Virus record (IMG/VR): IMGVR_UViG_3300017719_005758
Location: 1-37,237 of that record
Strand: one strand, 5' to 3'
DNA length: 37,237 nucleotides
Origin: a virus
The notes below the pieces were generated by a model. That model was given only the letters and a program-made list of their open reading frames with translations. It did not search any database and had not been told where the DNA came from. Every line of letters starts with the position of its first letter. Within the stretch, counting starts at the first letter, position 1. Made by a program: the position numbers and the translations under genes. Below are positions 1 to 6,490 of this stretch, piece by piece.

Positions 1-534
1 AAACAATTAGAATTATTTAGCAAAGCCGACGTGCCCTTTGTTAATGAAGTAGAAACTTTTAACCGCACGTTCGGAAAACCAAACAATTATGAACCGACAA
101 TACCAGAAAAAAAGGAGTGGGAATTCGTATACGACTTTGTACTTGAAGAATTGGAAGAATATAGACAGGCTTGCGAAAACGGAGACATCGTGGAAGTTTT
201 GGATGCTCTGTGTGATATTGCTTACGTTTCCCTTGGGAACGGTACTATGTTACACGGCCTTAAAGATAAGATATGGCCTGCATATCAAGAAGTACAAGGA
301 AGCAATATGTCGAAGTCTTGTAGCACTAAAGAGGAAGCCATGGAAACTGTCACCCTCCGCTCTAAAGAACAAGATGAGCCATGTCACTTTGAACAGATCG
401 AAGACCGATTCGTAGTATACAGAACACGTGATCGTAAAGTAATGAAATCAATTAATTACTATAGACCAGATTTAAAACAATTCTTTACAGGAGATGAATT
501 ACAAAAATTCCATAAACCAGCAACCTTTATTTAA
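1..534 (+). CDS. MazG-like NTP pyrophosphohydrolase (5' end outside window)
   Basis: All-alpha NTP pyrophosphohydrolase of the MazG/HisE type, predicted to hydrolyse a nucleoside triphosphate to its monophosphate and PPi. The reading frame is open from base 1, so the gene starts upstream; the GTG at 31 is probably an internal valine. Counting from that GTG, the metal-binding pattern is visible as E39-E40-x2-E43, then E55, D58 and D62 in the second helix. The C-terminal ~70 residues after the domain match nothing I know. Its 5' two thirds are visibly richer in G+C than the genes that follow, which suggests recent acquisition, perhaps from the host. It ends in a TAATG overlap with the polymerase gene. 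The family call is good; the substrate is unknown. Confidence 0.72.
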   Translation, partial: KQLELFSKADVPFVNEVETFNRTFGKPNNYEPTIPEKKEWEFVYDFVLEELEEYRQACENGDIVEVLDALCDIAYVSLGNGTMLHGLKDKIWPAYQEVQGSNMSKSCSTKEEAMETVTLRSKEQDEPCHFEQIEDRFVVYRTRDRKVMKSINYYRPDLKQFFTGDELQKFHKPATFI

Positions 535-2285
535 TGTATAAAAAGTGTTATTTAGGAGATAAAATAAAACCTAATGTTTTTCAAATGCATCTTTGGGAAG
601 AAGATGGGGGACATCAAATTATTGAATATGAAAATGTAGCATATCAAGAATGTACTGAAGAAGAACATACACATAAAGGATTAAATGGAGAATTTTTAAA
701 ATCCCAACCTAAATGGTTTTATTCTAAAAATCCGGATTATAGTCATAAAAATACACCTGGTTTACATTTCCATGATATGAAACCTCATCAAAAATTTTTA
801 GTTGAGCGTTATGGTGTAAATGATGTTCCTTCTAAGGGACATAGAGAAGTATTTTTTGATATTGAGTGTGAAATAGGAGGAGCATTAACTGAAGAATATA
901 TTGAAGATGCTCCTATGCCTATTACTTCTATTGCTTGGTGGGATAAACAAAAAGATTATTGGTCTATACTTATTTTAGATAAAAAAAATCAACTATCACA
1001 TACTAAAACAGGAAAAAATAAAAATAAAGAAATTATTCCTTGTACTACAGAAAATGAATTGTTAGCTAAATTTATTGAAGCTATAAGAGAGATGGATCCC
1101 GATATACTAGTAGGTTACAACTCAGATTATTTTGATATACCTTATTTATATTATAGAATGTGTAGAACAATAGGTAAAGATTGGGCTGATCATTTATCTC
1201 CTATTGGTAAAGTAGTTTCTAAGAAAAATAATAAATATTTTTTTAAACAAAATCAATATGTAGATATTGTAGGTATTGAATCTTTAGATTATATTCGTTT
1301 ACATAAAAAATATAGTTGGAAAGATGAACCAAGTTGGAAATTAGATGCAATTGGGGCCAAATATGTAGGTATGAATAAAGTTGAATATGATGGAAATTTA
1401 GATCAACTATTTGAAACTGATATTCATAAATTTATTCAATATAACTTTGTTGATGTAGAAATTTTACAAAAGTTAGATGAAAAATTACAATATTTAGCTT
1501 TAACTAAAAACTTATCCCATAAAGGTAAGCATAATTATAGTGAAGTTTATTCTAATAGTATTACTCAAGATGGAGCAATTTCTGCTTATTTATTATCCCA
1601 AAATATAGTTCCACCTCCTAAAGAACCTTTCCCTCAAAAGAAAGATAGTTATGCAGGAGGATATCTTTTTTGCCCTAAAGCAGGATTATACAAATATATG
1701 TTTGATGAAGATTTAACATCGTTATACCCATCTATAATTATGTCAATTAACATTGGTAAAGAAACATTCGTGGGTCGTATTATAGATGCAGATGACCGTA
1801 ATAATAGATTGGGTCTTAACGATTTAAAAGAACGTGACCCCGAAGAAAAATTATTAGTAGAAAATGCAAAACGAAAACAAACCTATGTTAATGCTGGTAG
1901 GTTAGTTGAAATGATCAAACAAAATGATTTAGCAGTAGCGGCTAATGGTTCAATGTTTAGAACAGATAAAGAAGCAGTATTATCCACTATACTTAAAAAA
2001 TGGTTTAAGGAGCGTGTTATTTATAAAAATGCAATGAAAAAAGCATATAAAGAAGGAAACAAAGAATTAGGTGAATATAATCATTTAATGCAATACACAA
2101 TGAAAATTCTTTTAAATTCATTGTATGGTGCAACTGCATTACCTTCATTTAGGTATGGTATGAATTTCCAAACCCTAAGTGAAGCAATTACATTATCAGG
2201 ACACAGAATAATCCAAGAATCAGCCCTTTGTGCTAATAGACATATGAATAAAGTTATGCGAGGGGAATTAAAATTAGAAATATGA
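534..2285 (+). CDS. 43: DNA polymerase family B, N-terminal part (exonuclease, palm motifs A and B)
   Basis: First 583 residues of a T4 gp43-type replicative DNA polymerase. The 3'-5' exonuclease is complete: Exo I D109/E111 in FFDIECE, Exo II N196/D201 in GYNSDYFD, Exo III Y303/D307. The polymerase domain follows with motif A (D393 in DLTSLYPS) and motif B (K524 to G532, KILLNSLYG). The protein stops about 50 residues after motif B, before the essential motif C, which lies in the gene at 3620. The two parts total 894 residues against 898 for T4 gp43, so essentially nothing is missing. The stop overlaps the next start (ATGA). Activity would need both polypeptides to assemble. The family is certain; that the halves work together is inference. 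Confidence 0.95.
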   Translation: MYKKCYLGDKIKPNVFQMHLWEEDGGHQIIEYENVAYQECTEEEHTHKGLNGEFLKSQPKWFYSKNPDYSHKNTPGLHFHDMKPHQKFLVERYGVNDVPSKGHREVFFDIECEIGGALTEEYIEDAPMPITSIAWWDKQKDYWSILILDKKNQLSHTKTGKNKNKEIIPCTTENELLAKFIEAIREMDPDILVGYNSDYFDIPYLYYRMCRTIGKDWADHLSPIGKVVSKKNNKYFFKQNQYVDIVGIESLDYIRLHKKYSWKDEPSWKLDAIGAKYVGMNKVEYDGNLDQLFETDIHKFIQYNFVDVEILQKLDEKLQYLALTKNLSHKGKHNYSEVYSNSITQDGAISAYLLSQNIVPPPKEPFPQKKDSYAGGYLFCPKAGLYKYMFDEDLTSLYPSIIMSINIGKETFVGRIIDADDRNNRLGLNDLKERDPEEKLLVENAKRKQTYVNAGRLVEMIKQNDLAVAANGSMFRTDKEAVLSTILKKWFKERVIYKNAMKKAYKEGNKELGEYNHLMQYTMKILLNSLYGATALPSFRYGMNFQTLSEAITLSGHRIIQESALCANRHMNKVMRGELKLEI

Positions 2286-2545
2286 CATTAAAAAAACAAT
2301 CTATTAGAAAAAATCAACTAATTACTGTAGAAGGTAAACCTATATCTAAAGAAGAAATAATCACTAGAAGTGAAAAATGGAGTGAAATCCAAGAGAATTT
2401 TTTTAAAAAAATGCTTAAACAAGGGGGAACATTTAAAGTAGCGGGAATAAAATATAAAGTAGAATTAATTGAAAGAAGTGATTTAGACTCTAACGGAAAT
2501 AAACCAATAACTGTACCACCATTACCAGGTGAAAGAACATTTTAA
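2282..2545 (+). CDS. Hypothetical protein, first gene of the polymerase insert
   Basis: An 87-residue protein of unknown function and the first of three genes lying between the two polymerase fragments. It overlaps the polymerase stop by four bases (ATGA), so it is probably translated by coupling. It is basic at the N-terminus (several Lys/Arg in the first 12 residues), has a charged middle that could be helical, and ends in a Pro-rich tail (PPLPGERTF). No membrane segment, cysteine cluster or LAGLIDADG, GIY-YIG or HNH motif is visible, so it does not look like a homing endonuclease. It is kept as a gene because of the tight coupling and the codon use shared with its neighbours. Confidence 0.6.
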   Translation: MTLKKQSIRKNQLITVEGKPISKEEIITRSEKWSEIQENFFKKMLKQGGTFKVAGIKYKVELIERSDLDSNGNKPITVPPLPGERTF

Positions 2546-2547
2546 TT

Positions 2548-3243
2548 ATGATATTACAAGAGGCATTTAATTGGTATTTAAATTATAACCCAAATACTGA
2601 TTCTTTAAGATCTTCTCAATTAAATAAAGTAATTGGGGAAATAGAAGATGAATTTATTAGTAATTTTGATTCTTCTAAAAAAATAATTTGTATAGAAACA
2701 GGTGCTTCCCATAATTGGAATGATGGTTGTGTTGGAGCTTTTTTTGCAAAATTATGTGAATTAACAAATGGGAAATTCTATTCTGTAGATATAAATTCTG
2801 AATTAATTGATAATAGTAAAACATTATATAATAGCTTAGGATTTACTAATATAACTCATCATATTGATGACTCAGTAAATTATTTAAAGAATACAAAAGT
2901 TATTCCTAATATAGTTCATTTGGATTCATGGGATTTAAATCTTCGAGATCCTTTTCCTAGTGCATTACATGGGTGGAATGAATTTTTAGCTATTGAAGAT
3001 AAAATGCCTTTAGGGTCTCTTTTAATTATAGATGATAATTATTTTAATGGAACTTGGGTTAATTGGAAAGATAATCGTAATGATAAAGAATGGGATAGAG
3101 TAACAATTAATTATCCAATTGTAGGTAAAGGAAGTCATATTTACAGTTATGTTGAAAGTGGTAATAGTAATTGGATAAAATTAAGTAATGACCATGTTGG
3201 AACAAATGAAAAATTAGTTTATAAAAAAGTAAAATTATGTTAG
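2548..3243 (+). CDS. Class I SAM-dependent methyltransferase-like protein
   Basis: A 231-residue protein with the outline of a Rossmann-fold methyltransferase. Motif I is seen as an IETGAS-type strand-loop near residue 50, followed by an acidic strand end (SVDIN) expected to bind the SAM ribose, then a HLDSWD segment and a LLIIDD strand later in the fold. The glycine loop is degenerate, so the call is moderate. It resembles the Methyltransf_24-like proteins often found beside glycosyltransferases. It sits between the two polymerase fragments and overlaps the next gene by seven bases. Together with the DUF6165 gene it looks like material from a glycan cluster rather than a replication gene. 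The substrate is unknown. Confidence 0.55.
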   Translation: MILQEAFNWYLNYNPNTDSLRSSQLNKVIGEIEDEFISNFDSSKKIICIETGASHNWNDGCVGAFFAKLCELTNGKFYSVDINSELIDNSKTLYNSLGFTNITHHIDDSVNYLKNTKVIPNIVHLDSWDLNLRDPFPSALHGWNEFLAIEDKMPLGSLLIIDDNYFNGTWVNWKDNRNDKEWDRVTINYPIVGKGSHIYSYVESGNSNWIKLSNDHVGTNEKLVYKKVKLC

Positions 3244-3620
3244 TAGAAATTTCAAACGGAGAATTATTAGATAAAATTTCAATTTTAGAGTTAAAATTAC
3301 TTAAAATTGAAGATGAAGAAAAACTAATAAATATTAAAAAAGAATTTGAAACATTAAACCCTTTAGTAATAGAACTATTTGAAAAGTATGATGGTCAATT
3401 ACAAAATCATTATCTTGAATTAGCTAAAATTAATGGTCAACTTTGGGATATAGAAGATTGGATTAGAGATTGTGAACGTGAAAAGAGATTTGATAAAGAA
3501 TTTGTAGAACTAGCCCGTTCTGTGTATATTACCAATGATAAAAGATGTGAAGTTAAAAAATTAATCAATTTAATGACCTCATCAGGATTAGTAGAAGAAA
3601 AATCATATAAAGAATATTAA
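3237..3620 (+). CDS. DUF6165 family protein
   Basis: A 127-residue, mostly helical, charged protein. The N-terminal pattern LVEISNGELLDKISILELK followed by a second helix with KIEDEEKLINIKKE matches my memory of the DUF6165 family, which occurs in glycan and lipopolysaccharide gene neighbourhoods and has no established function. It is the last of the three genes interrupting the polymerase. Its stop overlaps the start of the C-terminal polymerase gene (TAATG), and a promoter for that gene lies inside its 3' part. Family call moderately sure; function unknown. Confidence 0.6.
   Translation: MLVEISNGELLDKISILELKLLKIEDEEKLINIKKEFETLNPLVIELFEKYDGQLQNHYLELAKINGQLWDIEDWIRDCEREKRFDKEFVELARSVYITNDKRCEVKKLINLMTSSGLVEEKSYKEY
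3501..3532 (+). promoter_or_regulatory. Bacteroidota-type promoter inside the DUF6165 gene
   Basis: TTTG at 3501-3504, exactly 20 bases, then TATATTAC at 3525-3532. This equals the spacing and boxes of the promoters upstream of the clamp and in the glycan cluster. The predicted start near 3538 lies about 80 bases before the C-terminal polymerase gene, which would let that gene be expressed apart from the insert. Confidence 0.55.
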
Positions 3621-4555
3621 TGAAACATTTAGAAGAAACACCTTGGTGGATATGTGATACAGATGATGAAAATTATTGTGCCTACGTTGATACTGATTCT
3701 AATTATTTTAATGCTGAACCTTTACTTTTTAAGTTATATCCTAATTTTGAAGAATTATCTGCAGAAAAAAAAGATGATATTTTAGAAAAGGTAGCAATGA
3801 AATATCAAGATGTAATTAATGAAGATTATGATAGATTAGCTAAAGAGTGTTTTAATGTAACTGAACATCGACTTGAAATGAAAACTGAATGTGTTATTCG
3901 TTCAGCTTATTTTAGAGCAACTCGTCGTTATGCTCAATGGATTACTAAACAAGAAGGAATTGCTAAAGAATCTTTAGATATTAAAGGTTTGGAATTTATG
4001 AAAGCAAATTTTCCACCTATCTTAGGATCATTTTTTAATGACATACTTCAACAGGTACTAAAAGGTGAAGAAAAATCTAGTATTTTAGATCAAATTAAAA
4101 TATTTAAAAAACAAATCTTAGATGGTACAATACCACTTACTAAACTAGGTAATCCATCAGCAGTTAAAAAATTAGAAAAATACTCGGGTAAAAATGCTAG
4201 AGCAGGAGAAATGTTTACAGAAATACTTAAAGGAGCTCCTGCACCTGTACGTGCTACAATTCGTTATAATGATTTATTAAGGTTATGGCAATTAGATAAA
4301 AAATATAATTTAATTACACAAGCAGATAAAGTTAAATGGATTTATTTAAGAGATAACCCTTATAAAATAGAAGCATTAGCATTTCAAGATTTTGATGTGC
4401 CTGAAAAAATTAATGATTTTTTAAATGCTTATGCTGATAGACAAAAAGTATTTGATTCAATATTATTAAATAAATTAGAAGGATTCTTTAGTGACTTACA
4501 ATGGTCATTAGATTTAAATCCTTATACAAATGCATTAGCATCTTTTGAGATATAA
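3620..4555 (+). CDS. 43: DNA polymerase family B, C-terminal part (motif C, thumb)
   Basis: The remaining 311 residues of the gp43-type polymerase. Motif C is YVDTDS with catalytic D24 and D26, preceded by only 20 residues, so the break lies just before the motif C hairpin. Further on are a KxxxxR-type palm/thumb segment (MKTECVIRSAYF) and the helical thumb. Upstream, the frame is closed by a TAA at 3608-3610, so ATG 3620 is the only sensible start, in a TAATG overlap with the DUF6165 gene. The C-terminus ends ...ALASFEI, the place where T4-like polymerases carry the clamp-binding tail. It must pair with the 534-2285 product to be active, since each half lacks catalytic residues held by the other. 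Confidence 0.93.
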   Translation: MKHLEETPWWICDTDDENYCAYVDTDSNYFNAEPLLFKLYPNFEELSAEKKDDILEKVAMKYQDVINEDYDRLAKECFNVTEHRLEMKTECVIRSAYFRATRRYAQWITKQEGIAKESLDIKGLEFMKANFPPILGSFFNDILQQVLKGEEKSSILDQIKIFKKQILDGTIPLTKLGNPSAVKKLEKYSGKNARAGEMFTEILKGAPAPVRATIRYNDLLRLWQLDKKYNLITQADKVKWIYLRDNPYKIEALAFQDFDVPEKINDFLNAYADRQKVFDSILLNKLEGFFSDLQWSLDLNPYTNALASFEI

Positions 4556-4574
4556 AATAAACTTCGTATATTAC
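4544..4574 (+). promoter_or_regulatory. Promoter of the sliding clamp gene
   Basis: TTTG at 4544-4547, a 19-base spacer ending ACTTCG, then TATATTAC at 4567-4574. The clamp ATG begins at 4579, only five bases after the box. With the usual start distance of this promoter class the transcript would begin at or very near the ATG, giving a leaderless mRNA. The TTTG box overlaps the end of the polymerase gene. Confidence 0.6.
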
Positions 4575-4578
4575 AACT

Positions 4579-5301
4579 ATGGTAAATAAAACAACACTAA
4601 CATCAGTTATTTCAAAATATTATTTAAATGGTTTAAATAATCAAGTAAAATGGCGTATTAAAGATAACCAATTAACTGTTTATGCGGGTGAAAATGGTAG
4701 AGTATGTAAAGTAATACATAATAATTTTAACCTTGAAGACTCAGAATTAGGTGTATTTGATACTCATAAACTTAGTAAATTACTTTCTATCACCAACGGT
4801 GAATTAAATATTTCACTTGAAAAAATTAAAGCGGTTTATACTAAAATACATATCGCTGATTTAAACTTTGATTTAACTTATTCATTAGCTGATATTTTAA
4901 TTTTAGGTAAAAATACTTATTATGAAGATCCTGAAGAATTTGAAATACAAATTGATTTAACAAATGAAGATATTAATCATTTAATTAAAGCTAAAAGTGC
5001 TTTAGCTGATGTTAATAATATGTTAATCACAAGTACCACAGATATGGATGGGACTAATATATGTGAAATTATATTTGGTGATAATACAGGATTTTCAAAT
5101 AAAATTACTTATCAGCTTAGAGGTAATATTACTAAAGGAGATATTCAAATTCCTTTTGATTCAGATATATTTAAAGATATTTTAAATGCTAATAAAGATA
5201 TGGAAAGTGGTACACTGAAAATATCTGAAGTAGGAATGTTAAAATTAAATTTTTCAACAACAGAAACAGAAAGTGAATACTTTATTGCAAGAAATGAGTA
5301 A
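4579..5301 (+). CDS. 45: Sliding clamp (T4 gp45-like)
   Basis: A 240-residue protein matching the T4 gp45 sliding clamp (228 residues), the ring that holds the polymerase on DNA and, in T4, also activates late transcription. The N-terminal pattern, with alternating strands containing LNGLNNQVKWRIKDNQL, a central FDTHKLSKLLSI and the acidic strands that follow, fits the two-domain processivity fold. Its place directly after the polymerase and before gp44/gp62 is T4-like synteny, although chaperone genes have been inserted between. It has its own promoter immediately upstream. Good confidence from fold pattern plus synteny. Confidence 0.85.
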   Translation: MVNKTTLTSVISKYYLNGLNNQVKWRIKDNQLTVYAGENGRVCKVIHNNFNLEDSELGVFDTHKLSKLLSITNGELNISLEKIKAVYTKIHIADLNFDLTYSLADILILGKNTYYEDPEEFEIQIDLTNEDINHLIKAKSALADVNNMLITSTTDMDGTNICEIIFGDNTGFSNKITYQLRGNITKGDIQIPFDSDIFKDILNANKDMESGTLKISEVGMLKLNFSTTETESEYFIARNE

Positions 5302-5396
5302 ACACATATGTATAATAGAACATAAAATGGAGCTAGGGCACGTGTTATGTTTAAATTAAATTAACCGAGAGCTACGGCCTCACAAAACTAAATGAT

Positions 5397-5813
5397 ATGA
5401 GTACATTATTCAATGAACGTACACCGTTCGACTTACTATTCCGTAACTTTTTTAAAGCAGACGGATCTTTTCAACCAACAACGTTTGACAACAAACAACC
5501 TCACCCACTAGATATTTTTTACGACGAAGAAGGGCTTCACTTTGAGATTGCCTGTACTGGTCTAACTAAAAAAGATATTCAACTAGAAATAGATGGAGAT
5601 CTTTTAAAAATTATCTATGATAAACCAAAAGAAGAAGAAGATTATTCTGGTTATATCTATAAAGGATTAGCTAAACGATCTTTTAATCTAGGTTATAAAG
5701 TAGCAGCTAAATTTGAACTTGAAAGTTTAACTGCTGGAATGAAAGATGGCTTACTTCATATTTTTATTCCAATAGCTGAATCTAAGAAGCCAAAAACAAT
5801 TAAAATTCAATAA
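5397..5813 (+). CDS. Small heat shock protein Hsp20 (alpha-crystallin domain)
   Basis: A 138-residue Hsp20-type ATP-independent holdase. After a short hydrophobic N-terminus (FDLLFRNFF) the alpha-crystallin domain spans about residues 37-128, with the characteristic MKDGLLHIFIP strand near the end. The C-terminus carries the I-x-I motif (I135-K-I137) that docks into neighbouring subunits. It is the first of a phage chaperone set with GroES and GroEL. The 95 bases upstream hold no clear promoter; they contain a 10-base near-repeat (GAGCTAGGGC / GAGCTACGGC). The first ~150 bases of the gene are more GC-rich than the rest. Confidence 0.92.
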   Translation: MSTLFNERTPFDLLFRNFFKADGSFQPTTFDNKQPHPLDIFYDEEGLHFEIACTGLTKKDIQLEIDGDLLKIIYDKPKEEEDYSGYIYKGLAKRSFNLGYKVAAKFELESLTAGMKDGLLHIFIPIAESKKPKTIKIQ

Positions 5814-5831
5814 TAAGTTTTATTAAAAAAG

Positions 5832-5863
5832 CGTGTCCTAGCGCATTTTATTTCGTATATTAA
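5832..5863 (+). promoter_or_regulatory. Weak promoter candidate before the 105-residue gene
   Basis: A TTTCGTATATTAA box (TATATT at 5856-5861) matches the phage promoter box, including the preceding TTCG. The sequence 20 bases upstream is CGTG rather than TTTG, so the -33 element is poor. It lies 22 bases before the ATG at 5884 and would serve the unknown gene, groES and groEL. Confidence 0.35.
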
Positions 5864-5883
5864 CGTCTAAATAAATAAGTTAT

Positions 5884-6201
5884 ATGATAAAAAAAAGAAA
5901 GTCTATTCAGACTATTACCGATCCCTTACTAGAACCATTCTTTATTACTAAGGACGAATACAGTTATACTGTAAAACAAAATGTGACATCTGATGCCAAT
6001 CATTTTAGGGCTAAAGGTAAAGCAAAAACTTATGAAAAATCCCTATATTATTATGCTAATTTTGAACAGGCTTTACAAAAAATAGCTAAATTACAAGCTG
6101 ATATTGAAGATTTTGATAGTTTAGATGAATATATTAACAATTATACAAAAATAAGTACTAACATTAAAAATTATACAAATGGAATTAGAAGCATTGTTTG
6201 A
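5884..6201 (+). CDS. Hypothetical protein before groES
   Basis: A 105-residue protein I do not recognise. It starts with a Lys-rich stretch (MIKKRKS) and the rest is predicted mainly helical with many Lys, Tyr and Asn. No cysteine pairs, signal peptide or membrane segment is seen. It overlaps the start of groES by 23 bases and is preceded by a promoter-like box, so it probably heads the transcript carrying the chaperonin genes. Confidence 0.6.
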   Translation: MIKKRKSIQTITDPLLEPFFITKDEYSYTVKQNVTSDANHFRAKGKAKTYEKSLYYYANFEQALQKIAKLQADIEDFDSLDEYINNYTKISTNIKNYTNGIRSIV

Positions 6202-6490
6202 TGCCGTTATTGTAAAACCCCAAGAAGTTGAAGAAACTACTTATGGGTCAATTATTGTGCCTGATTTAGGTAAAGATAGAAATGAGCATGGAACTGTAGT
6301 AGCAGTAGGTCCTGGTAAACCAACTGTAACTGGAACTTTTTTACCAACAACTGTAAAGGTTGGGGATAAAGTAGTTTTACCAACAGTAGGTTTTACTAAA
6401 TTACAACATTTAGGAGATGAATATTATATTGGCCCCGAAAATCAAATTTTAGCAAAAATTAACCAAACAGAGAAAAAAGAAGATGAATAA
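6179..6490 (+). CDS. groES: Co-chaperonin GroES
   Basis: A 103-residue GroES, the heptameric lid of the GroEL chamber, with the role T4 gp31 plays for capsid protein folding. Visible are the N-terminal strand LFDAVIVKPQEVEETTYGSIIVPD with the mobile loop at about residues 18-34, the GTVVAVGPG turn, and VKVGDKVVLP at the base of the barrel. The stretch GKPTVTGTFLPTT is a little longer than in E. coli GroES. It overlaps the upstream gene by 23 bases and groEL by eight, consistent with coupled translation of both chaperonin parts. Confidence 0.93.
   Translation: MELEALFDAVIVKPQEVEETTYGSIIVPDLGKDRNEHGTVVAVGPGKPTVTGTFLPTTVKVGDKVVLPTVGFTKLQHLGDEYYIGPENQILAKINQTEKKEDE

Noticed and set aside
2270-3630. 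Intein or group I intron explanation for the split polymerase
   Set aside because: No intein splice residues (Cys/Ser start, HN ending) and no LAGLIDADG, GIY-YIG or HNH endonuclease are seen. The insert is filled with three overlapping genes that stop and restart cleanly, leaving no room for an intron core.
5330-5378. Near-repeat GAGCTAGGGC / GAGCTACGGC before hsp20
   Set aside because: Only ten bases with one mismatch and no symmetry; too short to call a heat-shock operator.
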